A stretch of 64,000 bases of DNA from Novosphingobium album (ex Liu et al. 2023). GTDB taxonomy: Bacteria; Pseudomonadota; Alphaproteobacteria; Sphingomonadales; Sphingomonadaceae. Within the stretch, counting starts at the first letter, position 1. Each line of letters starts with the position of its first letter. This document shows, piece after piece, positions 34,745 through 43,751 of this stretch. Location: NCBI RefSeq assembly GCF_029076845.1, contig NZ_JARESE010000047.1, positions 62,001 through 126,000 of the forward strand, read 5' to 3'. The notes below the pieces were generated by a model that was not told the DNA's origin, did not search any database, and saw only the letters and a program-made list of their open reading frames with translations. Made by a program: the position numbers and the translations under genes.

Positions 34745-35541
34745 TGTCGGTCTACGCCATCGGCGGCATCGCTGCCGGTACAGCTTTCCTGTCGCGCAGC
34801 GATTGCCCTGTGAGCCGCGGCATCGGCGCCGGCCTCGTGGCGGTCGCGATGTTGCTGGTGGCGGGACCCGCCTGGGCGGATCAGACCGTGATGGCTTCGG
34901 ACAGCGCCCAGGTCGATTGCATGGCCTCGGCCAAGGATCTGACCCGCATAAGCCTGGTCGAAGACGAGTTTGCGTCGGTCTCGAAGATCTCGACCGGAAA
35001 TCCGATGGACGACTTCTCCGTCGTCAACGAGCCGGTACGCGGCGACATCTATCTGTCCGTCCCCGACGGCTTCGTGCGGCCGGCGCTGTCCTTCTTCGCC
35101 ACGAGCAAGCGCGGCTACGTCTACAAGTTCGTGTGTCGGATCAACGGCGAGCAGGCCGCACAGGTCTTCGTCTCGAACCCGGCGATCGCCAACGAGAAGG
35201 CGGCCGAGAACGGGCCGGCGCAGAAGCTCGCCCCGCGGGACGCGGCCGTCGAGCTCGTCCAGGCGATGTACTCGAACGCCGTCGCCGACGGCTACGAGAT
35301 GCGTCAGCGCGCCTTGCGGCCAGTCTATGTCGGCACGCTCAAGGTGCAGATGATCGCCGAATATCGAGGTCAGGATCTCACCGGCAAGGTGCTGCGCATC
35401 GAGAACAAGGGCGACCAGCTCGTCGAGCTCACCGAGGCGATGGTTGCGCCGGCGAGCGCGCTGGCGGTTTCGGTCGCGGAAAACAAGCTCGCCCCGGGCA
35501 GGGTCACGACGGCCTACCTCGTCTCCCAGAACGGCCAATAG
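34741..35541 (+). CDS. traK: Conjugative transfer protein TraK (secretin-like)
   Basis: Periplasmic/outer-membrane core component of the F-type channel, counterpart of VirB9. The 266-residue protein has a signal peptide ending near AWADQ (about residue 46) and a beta-rich body. The N-terminus starts MMSVYAIGG; the signal may begin further in. It overlaps traE by four bases and is followed by traB after 22 bases. Confidence 0.88.
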   Translation: MMSVYAIGGIAAGTAFLSRSDCPVSRGIGAGLVAVAMLLVAGPAWADQTVMASDSAQVDCMASAKDLTRISLVEDEFASVSKISTGNPMDDFSVVNEPVRGDIYLSVPDGFVRPALSFFATSKRGYVYKFVCRINGEQAAQVFVSNPAIANEKAAENGPAQKLAPRDAAVELVQAMYSNAVADGYEMRQRALRPVYVGTLKVQMIAEYRGQDLTGKVLRIENKGDQLVELTEAMVAPASALAVSVAENKLAPGRVTTAYLVSQNGQ

Positions 35542-35563
35542 GCCCAGACACAAAGGTGAGGAC

Positions 35564-36889
35564 ATGGCCCTTTCCGACTTCCTGAATCGCAAGCGACCGC
35601 CTCTCGATGGAGGATCCGATGAAGGCGTGTCGCCGCTTGCCGGCGACCTGGCCGGCAATGAGGCCGTGCGCCGCAAGCAGCGGCTGCTCTTGGCCGGCGT
35701 GGCGGGTGCCGGGCTGATCCTGTCCTCGTTCTGGATCTTCGGCGGCGATGGGGCCAGCGAGAAGGCCGGCGAGGATGGCGTGGCCGAGGTCACGGTTTCG
35801 ACCAAGGATCTCGTCAATCGCAACCTATCCCAGCAGGAGTGGATGGCGCTCTCGGAGAACCGCTTCCAGTCCACCGAAAACCAGCTCAAGTCGATCGGCG
35901 GGCAGAACCGCCGCCTCGAGATGCTGACGGCGCAGGTCGAAACGCTGAAAGGGCAGAACCAGGCGATGCAGGCCGACGGCCAGCGCGTGCTGTCCGCCTA
36001 CCAGGCAGAGAACGAGCAGCTGCGGCGCCAGGTGAACGAGCGGCGGGCGCCGGCCGCGCCCGTGCCCGGTCCGGCCGCCCTCTATGGCCCCAATGGACCT
36101 CAGGCCTATCAGCGGCCCGATGGTGCGGGCGGCGGAGCCGCCGCGGGACCGATGCGCTCGGCAAGCGAGGTCAAGCTCGTCAATTTCTCGACGGCCGACA
36201 CCGGCAATGCGACGCGGGTGGCCAAGGGCAGCACGGTCTATACCGACAGCGTCAACTACTTACCGCCGAACAGCTTCGCTCGCGCGAAGGTCATCGTCGG
36301 CGTCGATGCCAGCGCCGGGGTCAACAGCCAGACCGATCCGCTACCGGTCGTGCTGCGCGTAACGGGCCCGGCGCGCTCGGTCTATCAGAACGGCAGGCTC
36401 CTCACGACCAAGATCGAGGGTTGTCTCGTCAACGGCGCGGCGCGCGGAGACCTCTCGAGCGAGAAGGTCTACGTGAAACTGCAGAAGATGACCTGCCCGC
36501 AGCCGGGCGGCCGCTATGCCGTGTCCGAGGTCAAGGGCTTCATCGCGTTTGGCGGCAAGACCGGCGTCAGGGGCAGGGTGGTCTCGCGCGAGGGATCGCT
36601 CGTGACCCAGGCGTTCCTCGCGGGCCTCGCCGGCGGGTTCGGGCGCGGCTTTTCGGCCAATGCGAACAGCGTCTTTCAGGGCACCAACATCACGACCAAC
36701 GGGCAGCGCGACAAGTTGTCGACCGGCGAGATCCTCGAGGGCGGGTTCGGCGAGGGCGTCGCCCAGACCGGCGACATGGTCTCGAAATATCTGATCGAGC
36801 GCGCCGAGCAATATCAGCCGGTCATCGAGATGCCGACCGGCGTGGATGTCGAAATCGTCTTCCTGGAGGGTGTATATGTCCGCAATTGA
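35564..36889 (+). CDS. traB: Conjugative transfer protein TraB (VirB10-like)
   Basis: The core-complex scaffold that spans from inner to outer membrane. The 441-residue protein has a short cytoplasmic N-terminus, a membrane helix near residues 42-60, a coiled-coil (LEMLTAQVETLKGQNQAMQA, residues ~122-141), a Pro-rich stretch, and a VirB10-like beta-barrel domain. AAAGGTGAGG precedes the ATG at 35564; the frame extends further upstream but into traK. It overlaps the next gene by 14 bases. Confidence 0.94.
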   Translation: MALSDFLNRKRPPLDGGSDEGVSPLAGDLAGNEAVRRKQRLLLAGVAGAGLILSSFWIFGGDGASEKAGEDGVAEVTVSTKDLVNRNLSQQEWMALSENRFQSTENQLKSIGGQNRRLEMLTAQVETLKGQNQAMQADGQRVLSAYQAENEQLRRQVNERRAPAAPVPGPAALYGPNGPQAYQRPDGAGGGAAAGPMRSASEVKLVNFSTADTGNATRVAKGSTVYTDSVNYLPPNSFARAKVIVGVDASAGVNSQTDPLPVVLRVTGPARSVYQNGRLLTTKIEGCLVNGAARGDLSSEKVYVKLQKMTCPQPGGRYAVSEVKGFIAFGGKTGVRGRVVSREGSLVTQAFLAGLAGGFGRGFSANANSVFQGTNITTNGQRDKLSTGEILEGGFGEGVAQTGDMVSKYLIERAEQYQPVIEMPTGVDVEIVFLEGVYVRN

Positions 36890-37745
36890 TCGTTTGCGCC
36901 TCCTCGCGCGCCCATCGCGGCTCATGGCCGCGACCGTGCTTGGTCTCAGTGTCGCTGGCATCGCGCTCGCGGCCGATACCAGTTCTCCCGAGGACCGGGT
37001 CCGCGCGCTGCTCAAGACCCGGCTGCCCAAGACCGCCATCAGTGCGATCGATTGCGGCAAGATCGGCGGGCTCTGCGAGATCACGGCGGGCGACAATCTC
37101 TTCTATGTCGACACCGGCGCCCGCTATCTCGTGGTCGGCCGTGTCTACGATATGCAGACACGGCAGGACATCACCGCGGCGCGGCTCCTGGAAATGAACC
37201 CCGACATGCTCGTCGGCTCCGCCGCCAAGGCGAATGCTGCCGCGGCAGGCGCCGAAGAGGACGCGCCGCAGCGGCTCGCGGCGGCTCCCACCCGGCAGAC
37301 GCCGACGGCTCCCGCCAAGGCGCGCAAGCTGTCCTTGTCGGGCCTTCCCCAGGATGGAGCGATTGTCTGGGGCAATCCCTCGGGACAGACGGTAACCGTC
37401 TTCACCGACTTCCGCTGCGGCTATTGCCGGGCGCTCACCGCCGTCCTCAAGGACATGAACCTCCGGGTCATCGAGCGGCCGATTTCCGTGCTGGGCAGCC
37501 GCGAGGTCGCCGACCGCGTCTATTGCGCGAAAAACCGTGAAGCGGCGCTTCATGCGGCCTATGCGGGTGAACCGTTGAAAGCGGGTCCCGCCTGCAACAC
37601 GTCCGGCCTCGACGCCAATGAGGCGTTCGCGCATCGCCACGGCCTCAACGGCACGCCGGTCATCGTGCGCAGCGACGGCGCCGTCATCGAAGGCTACCGA
37701 CCGCGCGCGTTCCTCGAGCAGTGGCTCCGGGAGACCCAGTCGTGA
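36876..37745 (+). CDS. DsbC-like periplasmic disulfide isomerase of the tra operon
   Basis: A thioredoxin-fold protein likely to form or shuffle disulfides in periplasmic Tra proteins. The 289-residue product has a signal peptide (residues 15-32, ending ALAADT), a DsbC-like N-terminal dimerisation domain, a Pro/Ala-rich linker, and the active site CGYC near residue 181 followed by a cis-Pro loop GTPVIV. TGGAGGG lies before the ATG inside the end of traB. The cysteine-rich TraN, TraU and TraH made later in the operon are its probable substrates. Confidence 0.9.
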   Translation: MSAIDRLRLLARPSRLMAATVLGLSVAGIALAADTSSPEDRVRALLKTRLPKTAISAIDCGKIGGLCEITAGDNLFYVDTGARYLVVGRVYDMQTRQDITAARLLEMNPDMLVGSAAKANAAAAGAEEDAPQRLAAAPTRQTPTAPAKARKLSLSGLPQDGAIVWGNPSGQTVTVFTDFRCGYCRALTAVLKDMNLRVIERPISVLGSREVADRVYCAKNREAALHAAYAGEPLKAGPACNTSGLDANEAFAHRHGLNGTPVIVRSDGAVIEGYRPRAFLEQWLRETQS

Positions 37746-38710
37746 GCGCGCGGGACATTCGCCGCCGCTGGCTCACGGCATCCGTCGGCATGGCGAGCCT
37801 CGCGAGCCTCGCGGGCTGCGCAAGCTTCGGCGGGAACGTGAAGGGCAGCTTCTCCTGTGCTGCACCGGATGGAATCTGCGCCCCCAGCTCGAATATCGAC
37901 GACCGCGCTCTGGCGATGATCTCCGGCGATGCATCCGAGGGCGATGCCCTGCCGGCCGGCGGCTTCGACCAGAGGTCATCGGGACGGGGCCATCGCGCCT
38001 CGGCGGGACAACCCGCCCGCCTCGCCGCAAGCGATCCGGCCCGCACGCGCGAGAAGGTGCTTCGCATCGTCTTCCAGCCCTACATCGACGAACGGGGGCG
38101 GCTCCATGAGGCCAGCGCCGTTCATGCCGTCGTCGCGAGCGGCGAATGGCAGCAGGCCATTCTCCAGTCCGTGCCGATGGCGGGTCGGTCGAGCGCGGCG
38201 CAGTTCGATCGTAGCGAATCCCTCGCCGACGCCGTCGATCGCGCCGACCCTCCCGGCGGTCTGGCCGCGATCGATCTCGGTCTTCCCGACCCTGCGGCCG
38301 TCGCCGCGGCCCGCGCGCGCGGTGCGGATCCGGTCGGCGCAATCAAGGCCGACGTCGCGGCACGCCTGGCACCCAAGCAACGGACCGCCTCGGCGCCAGC
38401 GATGGGCAGCACGGCTTCTGTGCCGCCGCCCAGCTCTGCCCTTGCGGAATCGAGCGCGGCGCCGCCGGTGCCCGCAAGCGGCGGCGCACCGGTCAAGGAA
38501 GTGCCTGCGCAGATGCAGGGACCGGTCTCCGCAGCGGGCGCCACGGCGGTCGACCGGGTCAAGGCCGATCCGGCCTATCAAGGTGTCGCCGGCAGCGTTG
38601 CCAAGGGCGCGCGCGAGGCCGCGGCCCAAACCGGCGCAGAGCCCGCCCCCGCGAAGGGCGGCACCGTCAAAGCGGCGAGCTTCCCCGCCGCCGTTTCCGA
38701 GGACAACTGA
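37742..38710 (+). CDS. traV: Conjugative transfer lipoprotein TraV
   Basis: Outer-membrane lipoprotein of the F-type core complex, counterpart of VirB7. GTG at 37742 overlaps the upstream stop as GTGA. The 322-residue protein has lipobox LAGC near residue 26, then a segment with cysteines FSCAAPDGICAP typical of TraV, and a long Ala/Pro-rich C-terminal half. At 322 residues it is longer than F TraV (about 171), the extra part being low complexity. Confidence 0.82.
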   Translation: MSARDIRRRWLTASVGMASLASLAGCASFGGNVKGSFSCAAPDGICAPSSNIDDRALAMISGDASEGDALPAGGFDQRSSGRGHRASAGQPARLAASDPARTREKVLRIVFQPYIDERGRLHEASAVHAVVASGEWQQAILQSVPMAGRSSAAQFDRSESLADAVDRADPPGGLAAIDLGLPDPAAVAAARARGADPVGAIKADVAARLAPKQRTASAPAMGSTASVPPPSSALAESSAAPPVPASGGAPVKEVPAQMQGPVSAAGATAVDRVKADPAYQGVAGSVAKGAREAAAQTGAEPAPAKGGTVKAASFPAAVSEDN

Positions 38711-38711
38711 C

Positions 38712-41303
38712 GTGGCGGGCGGGCGCGGTTTCATCGAGACCCTGATGTCGGGCATTCTTGGCGACGCCAAGCGTCCCGATGCCGGTCGGCCCGAGCTGGG
38801 CGTGCCGATGCTTGCGCATTGGCTGCCCTATCGCAGCTACGACGCCAAGACGGGGATATTCTACAACAGCGCGTCGCGCGGCTTCGTCGTCGAGGCTGCG
38901 CCGATGATTGGCGCTGACGAACGCACGGGCGAGATCCTCACCCAGTTCCTTTCGGAAGCGATCCCGGCTCCGGGCTGCCTGCAGTTCCATCAATGGATGA
39001 GCCCACGCGTGGGCGAGCGCCTGTCCAAATGGTACCTTCCGCGCTACTCGGCTCGCGGCGTTTACGAACGCATGGCGAAGCACCGCGTCGATTTTCTGAC
39101 CGATGGCGTGTGGCGGTCGCTGTCCGCAGACGCACCCTTCTCGCTGCGCAACCACCGCGTGGCGATCTCCTATTCGACCCCTGAAGCCTCGAGCGTTTCT
39201 GTCGAGGAGATCACCGCGGTGATGGACGGGCTCATCTCGGCGCTGGCCTCGATCAACGTCTCGGCCCGCAAGATGGACCCGACCGACCTCATCGCCTGGA
39301 TCGACGATATCACCTCGCCGACAACGGCGGCCGGCGAAGACGTGGTGAACTACAACCCGCTCGACCCGATCGCCGATCAGGCCATTCGTCGCGACGTCGA
39401 GCTGCACATCGAACCCGACCGGATGCTGCTCAGAACCGAGCGCTTCCGGCCGACCGGCCATACCGTGGATGATGCACCGGAGATCGGCGAGATTCTGCCG
39501 GATGTCTTCGACGTTCGCTCGTTTTCGGTCCGGAACCTGCCGACCCGATGGGCACCGTGGGACGTCGCGCGGCTGATCGGCGACATGTTCACCGACAAGC
39601 TGAGAATGCCTTGTCCGGTCGCGACCAACCTGTGTGTCGAATTTCCCGATCTGCAGGCGTCGACGAACAAGGCCGGCTTCAAGTTCATGCGCACGACGAG
39701 CCTGGCCGATTCCAAGTCGGCACGCTTCCTGCCCCAGCTCCGCGAGCAGAGCCAGGAATGGCGCTACGTGAACGATGAGCTTCGTCAGGGACGCAAGCTC
39801 GTCCGCGTATTCTTCAGCGTGACCTCGTTCTCGCCCAAGGGAAAGGGCGACGCCAATGAGCGGGTCCTGAAATCGGTTTACCGCGCGGCGGGCTGGGACC
39901 TTCTCGATGACCGGTATCTTCAGGTCATGGGTCTCCTCTGCGCGATGCCCATGACGATGGCCAATGGTCTGTCGCGGGATCTCGACCGCATGAAGCGCAT
40001 GCGCACGCTGCTGACGACGACCGCCGCCAATCTCGCACCGATCCAGGGCGAGTTCCTGGGCGGCCACGTGCCGCATCTCATGCTGATCGGGCGGCGCGGA
40101 CAGCCGTTCTTCTGGTCGCCGTTCGAAAATGCCGCCGGCAACCACAATGTGGCGGTCTTCGGCAAGTCCGGCTCGGGCAAGTCGGTGACGCTGCAGGAGC
40201 TTTGCGCTTCGCTGTGCGGCGCCGGGGCGCGAGTGGTCGTGATCGACGACGGCCGTTCGTTCGAGCACTCCGCGAAGCTCCAGGGTGGCGCGTTCGTCGA
40301 GTTCACGATGTCTTCCGGCTTCTGTCTGAACCCGTTCAGCATGATCGACGAAGAGCTTGCGGCCACGGACGAGGATTACCTGCTCGACTGCATGGCGATG
40401 CTCAAGGCCATCGTGAACCAGATGTCGCGCCACATCGACCGGCTCAACGACACCGAGCGCGGTCTCATCGACGGTGCGGTCAACAGTGTCTGGGCGGAAA
40501 AGGGCCGCCATGGCTCGATCGATGACGTGATCGCGGCGCTCGACGCGACGGGCAACAACCTGGCTATGGATCTCGGGATCGCCATGCGGCCCTTCTCGGC
40601 CGGCGGCACCTACGGCCGCTTCTTCCAGGGCGAAGTGTCTTTCGAGCTCTCGGCCCAGCTCACCGTGTTCGAGCTTTCGGATCTGTCATCGCGCGAGGAA
40701 CTCAGAAGCGTCGTCCTCACCGCGATCATGTTCATGTCGCAACAGATGATGCGCAAGGTCGACCGCGCGATCCCCAAGGCGCTGCTTCTGGACGAAGCCT
40801 GGCAAATGCTGCGCGGCGGCGCGATGGCCGATTTCATCGAGACCTATGCGCGGACCTGCCGCAAATATGGCGCCTCGCTGGTGACCGCGACCCAGTCGCT
40901 CAACGACTATTACAAGTCGGCCGGCTCGATCGCCGCGCTCGAGAACTCCGACTGGTTCGTCATCCTCCAGCAGAAGCCCGAGACCATCGCGGATTTCAAG
41001 AAGCACGATCGCTTCGAGATGGACGATCACACCGACGCCTTGCTTCGCTCGCTGAAGATCAACGGCCGGGAATATTCGGACATTCTCATCAAGGGTCCGG
41101 AAACGCTGGCGGTCGGCCGCCTCGTGCTCGATCCCTTCTCCGCCGCGGTCTATTCGTCGAGCCCGGCGGTCTACGCCGCTATCGAAGGCCTGGTGGCGCA
41201 GGGCCTCAGCATGGACGAGGCGATCGAGCGGATCGCCTTTCCCGACAATCCCGAAAAATGGACGGCGCATCCCGATGCCGACCTCGCCGAAGCGGCGGAG
41301 TGA
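38712..41303 (+). CDS. traC: Conjugative transfer ATPase TraC (VirB4-like)
   Basis: Cytoplasmic ATPase that powers pilus assembly and DNA transfer. From GTG at 38712 (GAGG nine bases upstream) the protein has 863 residues. It has a TraC N-terminal domain, Walker A GKSGSGKS near residue 484, Walker B LLLDEAW near residue 691, and a following RTCRKYGASLVTATQS motif with a likely sensor/arginine finger. Length is close to F TraC (875). In-frame codons upstream, inside traV, are not coding. Confidence 0.96.
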   Translation: MAGGRGFIETLMSGILGDAKRPDAGRPELGVPMLAHWLPYRSYDAKTGIFYNSASRGFVVEAAPMIGADERTGEILTQFLSEAIPAPGCLQFHQWMSPRVGERLSKWYLPRYSARGVYERMAKHRVDFLTDGVWRSLSADAPFSLRNHRVAISYSTPEASSVSVEEITAVMDGLISALASINVSARKMDPTDLIAWIDDITSPTTAAGEDVVNYNPLDPIADQAIRRDVELHIEPDRMLLRTERFRPTGHTVDDAPEIGEILPDVFDVRSFSVRNLPTRWAPWDVARLIGDMFTDKLRMPCPVATNLCVEFPDLQASTNKAGFKFMRTTSLADSKSARFLPQLREQSQEWRYVNDELRQGRKLVRVFFSVTSFSPKGKGDANERVLKSVYRAAGWDLLDDRYLQVMGLLCAMPMTMANGLSRDLDRMKRMRTLLTTTAANLAPIQGEFLGGHVPHLMLIGRRGQPFFWSPFENAAGNHNVAVFGKSGSGKSVTLQELCASLCGAGARVVVIDDGRSFEHSAKLQGGAFVEFTMSSGFCLNPFSMIDEELAATDEDYLLDCMAMLKAIVNQMSRHIDRLNDTERGLIDGAVNSVWAEKGRHGSIDDVIAALDATGNNLAMDLGIAMRPFSAGGTYGRFFQGEVSFELSAQLTVFELSDLSSREELRSVVLTAIMFMSQQMMRKVDRAIPKALLLDEAWQMLRGGAMADFIETYARTCRKYGASLVTATQSLNDYYKSAGSIAALENSDWFVILQQKPETIADFKKHDRFEMDDHTDALLRSLKINGREYSDILIKGPETLAVGRLVLDPFSAAVYSSSPAVYAAIEGLVAQGLSMDEAIERIAFPDNPEKWTAHPDADLAEAAE

Positions 41304-41306
41304 GCC

Positions 41307-41666
41307 ATGGTGAGCATCCCTTCATCGATCGATAGGCCGCCTAGCACCCGCCCGCCGCTGCCGCAGGCGCGCGCGATCCTCCATTTCTACCTGCACCTCG
41401 CCGGCTTCACCGCGACGACGCTACTGCTGGCATGGGGTCTTTTCGCGCTCTTCTTCCTGGCCCTCGGTGGTTTCTCGTTCGACGGGCTCATGCACCAGCT
41501 GGGCAATCTAACCAGCAGGTATATCGCCGCGAGCCCCGAGCGGGTCGCCTCGTTCAAGCGCATCTTCGTCGCCGCGCATCTCATCCTGGTCGCGGGCCTG
41601 ATCGTCCTTCGCCGCCACAGGATCGTGCCTTCGGCACTTTCGAGGAGGAGTGAAGACCATGGCTGA
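41307..41666 (+). CDS. Small membrane protein in the tra operon, function unknown
   Basis: Not recognised. A 119-residue protein with two hydrophobic helices (residues ~35-58 and ~88-105) and a basic end. It sits between traC and trbI, where other F-type operons also carry small proteins. Three bases separate it from traC, and its stop overlaps the trbI start. It may help anchor the apparatus but this is inference. Confidence 0.6.
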   Translation: MVSIPSSIDRPPSTRPPLPQARAILHFYLHLAGFTATTLLLAWGLFALFFLALGGFSFDGLMHQLGNLTSRYIAASPERVASFKRIFVAAHLILVAGLIVLRRHRIVPSALSRRSEDHG

Positions 41667-42312
41667 ACAGCCCGAACTCGATCTGCCGGCGCCTGCCGTG
41701 CCCCCGACGCCCCGGCGACGGCGCGCAATCTTCGCCGGCTTCACGCGGCCGCAGATCCTCATCGGGATGCTCGTGCTCGCCGCGCTCATCTGGGGCATGT
41801 GGGTGACCAAGGCACTCGTTGCGCCCAGGCAGGATCGCATCGTCTCGGCGCGCCTTTCGTCGATCGTCGGCGAATATGTGCAAGCTCAGGCCCGCTCCGC
41901 GTCCCCGCCGGCGCAAGTCGAGGCCGAGATGCGCAGGTTCATGGCGTCGCTCGACACCGAGCTGCAGCGCCGCAGCGCCAGTGGACAGATCGTCCTCGTC
42001 GGCGAAGCTGTGCTGACGAAGAACGTGCCCGACATCACCGACAAGCTCAGGCAAGCGGTCTACGCATCGGGCGTGGCGCATCCCAAACAGGCGTCCGCCG
42101 TCCAGCTGCAGCAACTCGAACAGCAGGCGATGATGGCGGCGCAGCCGCAAGTCGCTCCGCCGGCACAGCCCGCGGCTCCGATGGGTTATGCCGATCCGAT
42201 GGCGGCGGGTCCGATGGAGCCCGCCATGGGACCTGCCGCCGCCCCGCAATATGCTCCGCCGGCCGCGTCGGTCTCAACATTCGGAGGCGGCGATGGCAGC
42301 GGCGGTCAATGA
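41659..42312 (+). CDS. trbI: F-type transfer protein TrbI
   Basis: Inner-membrane protein that influences pilus retraction in F. The 217-residue product has one N-terminal membrane helix (residues ~35-55) and a periplasmic domain with the motif GQIVLVGEAVLTKNVPDITD, typical of TrbI_Ftype, then a Gln/Pro/Ala-rich tail. ATG at 41659 has GGAGGAG nine bases upstream; a GTG at 41650 is too close to that site. Confidence 0.85.
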   Translation: MAEQPELDLPAPAVPPTPRRRRAIFAGFTRPQILIGMLVLAALIWGMWVTKALVAPRQDRIVSARLSSIVGEYVQAQARSASPPAQVEAEMRRFMASLDTELQRRSASGQIVLVGEAVLTKNVPDITDKLRQAVYASGVAHPKQASAVQLQQLEQQAMMAAQPQVAPPAQPAAPMGYADPMAAGPMEPAMGPAAAPQYAPPAASVSTFGGGDGSGGQ

Positions 42313-42829
42313 CGCGTTGGCGCGCGGGTGGCGACCCAACGGACGGCTCTGGCTTTTGTTCGGCGCGTTCGTCGCGGGCTGCGTGACGCTGGGAGCGATC
42401 AGCGATTGGCGGAATGATCATCTCTTCCTGATCAACACCTCCGACTCGCTTCCGAACTGGGCGTTCCTCATTCGCCGTGGTCAGATGCCGGCGAAGGGCG
42501 ATTATGTCTTCTTCGACCCTCCGCCCAGCGCGCTGCTGCGCCGCCATTTCGGCGAGCAGCCGAAGATGTTCGGCAAGATCGTCTATGGCCTGCCCGGAGA
42601 CGTCGTCGGTCACTCGGGGCCGGACGTCACGATCAACGGCGCGCGGGTGGCGCGAATGAAGTCCTCCACGAGGGCGGGCGAGCCCCTGACGCCCGGCGCG
42701 ACGGGGCGGGTACCGCCGGGCTGCTTCTTCGCGGGCACGCCGCACAAGGATGGCTTCGACAGCCGCTATGCCGAGATCGGCTTCGTCTGCGCCCGGCAGA
42801 TCGTCGGCACCGGGGAGCCGGTGCTGTGA
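42293..42829 (+). CDS. S26-family signal peptidase (TraF/TrhF type)
   Basis: A membrane-anchored serine-lysine peptidase of the S26 family, seen in some plasmid transfer systems where it processes pilin or other Tra proteins. The 178-residue protein has one N-terminal helix, a catalytic Ser in NTSDSLPNW near residue 50, a likely Lys in GKIVYGLPGD near residue 100, and a C-terminal GCFFAGTPHKDGFDSRY motif. GGAGG precedes the ATG. It is placed between trbI and traW, the usual spot for such genes. Confidence 0.88.
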   Translation: MAAAVNDALARGWRPNGRLWLLFGAFVAGCVTLGAISDWRNDHLFLINTSDSLPNWAFLIRRGQMPAKGDYVFFDPPPSALLRRHFGEQPKMFGKIVYGLPGDVVGHSGPDVTINGARVARMKSSTRAGEPLTPGATGRVPPGCFFAGTPHKDGFDSRYAEIGFVCARQIVGTGEPVL

Positions 42830-43482
42830 GGGCCGTCCTGGGCGGAGGCATCGCCCTCCTGGGGGTCGCCGCGGCCGTGCTGCTGGTCGGCCCCATGCGC
42901 AGCGAGGCGAAGGACTACGGCCAGTCAGGCCAAACGTTTCCGATCATCGAGCCCGACCTTCTCTCGACCATCGAGGCCCGCCTGCGCCGTGCGGAGGCGA
43001 GCGGTGAGCTCGCGCGCATGAACGACGTGTTCGCCAAGCGGGTCGAGGCGAAGGTACGCCGGCCCCAGCCCGTCGAAGGCATCACGCCGGCACGGACGGC
43101 CAGGAGTTGGGATTACGACCCGACGGTCGCGATCGAACGCGATATCCGCGACCAGAAGGGCAATCTGATCGCGGCGGCGGGTCAGAAGATCAATCCGCTC
43201 GATTTCGTGGCGGTGAGGCAGGACCTCGTCTTCATCGACGGCGACAACGCGGCGCAGCTCGCCTGGGCCACCGCCCGCTACACCGATCTCAAGGCCAAGA
43301 TCATCTTCGTCAATGGATCGCCGATCGAGCAGATGACCGCGAAGAAGCGCCGCTTCTACTTCGACCAGGAAGGCAAGCTTACCGGGACCTTCGGCATCGA
43401 GCACACGCCCGCTGTCGTCAGCCAGGCCGGCAAGGTGATGCGGGTCTCAGAGATGGTGATCAAGCCGGGGAGTCCGGGATGA
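42826..43482 (+). CDS. traW: Conjugative transfer protein TraW
   Basis: Periplasmic protein required for pilus assembly in F-type systems, working with TrbC. The 218-residue protein has a signal peptide cut near SEAKD (residue 28), and the TraW core with RSWDYDPTVAIERDIRDQKG and PLDFVAVRQDLVFIDGDN. GTG start overlaps the preceding stop as GTGA. Confidence 0.93.
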   Translation: MRAVLGGGIALLGVAAAVLLVGPMRSEAKDYGQSGQTFPIIEPDLLSTIEARLRRAEASGELARMNDVFAKRVEAKVRRPQPVEGITPARTARSWDYDPTVAIERDIRDQKGNLIAAAGQKINPLDFVAVRQDLVFIDGDNAAQLAWATARYTDLKAKIIFVNGSPIEQMTAKKRRFYFDQEGKLTGTFGIEHTPAVVSQAGKVMRVSEMVIKPGSPG

Positions 43483-43751
43483 TGCCGCTCTGGCTCGACA
43501 TGCTGCGCACACCAATGGCGGCGCCGGAGACCGTAGGCCTGAGGCGCCTGCGCTTCATCTGGCAGGGTCTCTGTCTCACGCTTGCGGCGAGCATTGCCGG
43601 CCTTGGCCCCTTGCGCGTGATCCTCGGCCGCGCGGCGCCCTGCATCATTGCGATCCTGCTCGTCACGACCCTGCTCGCGACGCTCATCTACCTTCGGCGA
43701 AAGCACCATGCCGATACGGTCTATCTGGCGACATTGGGGGAGGGTCGGTGA
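43479..43751 (+). CDS. Small membrane protein in the tra operon, function unknown
   Basis: Not recognised. A 90-residue protein with two hydrophobic helices (residues ~28-45 and ~50-68) and a basic loop. It overlaps the traW stop as ATGA and the start codon region of traU, so it is translated within the operon. GGGGAG lies about ten bases upstream. Small proteins at this place vary between F-type operons. Confidence 0.6.
   Translation: MMPLWLDMLRTPMAAPETVGLRRLRFIWQGLCLTLAASIAGLGPLRVILGRAAPCIIAILLVTTLLATLIYLRRKHHADTVYLATLGEGR

Noticed and set aside
38667..40511. Minus-strand frame of 614 codons opposite traC
   Set aside because: Antisense shadow of TraC, which has both Walker motifs in the other strand.
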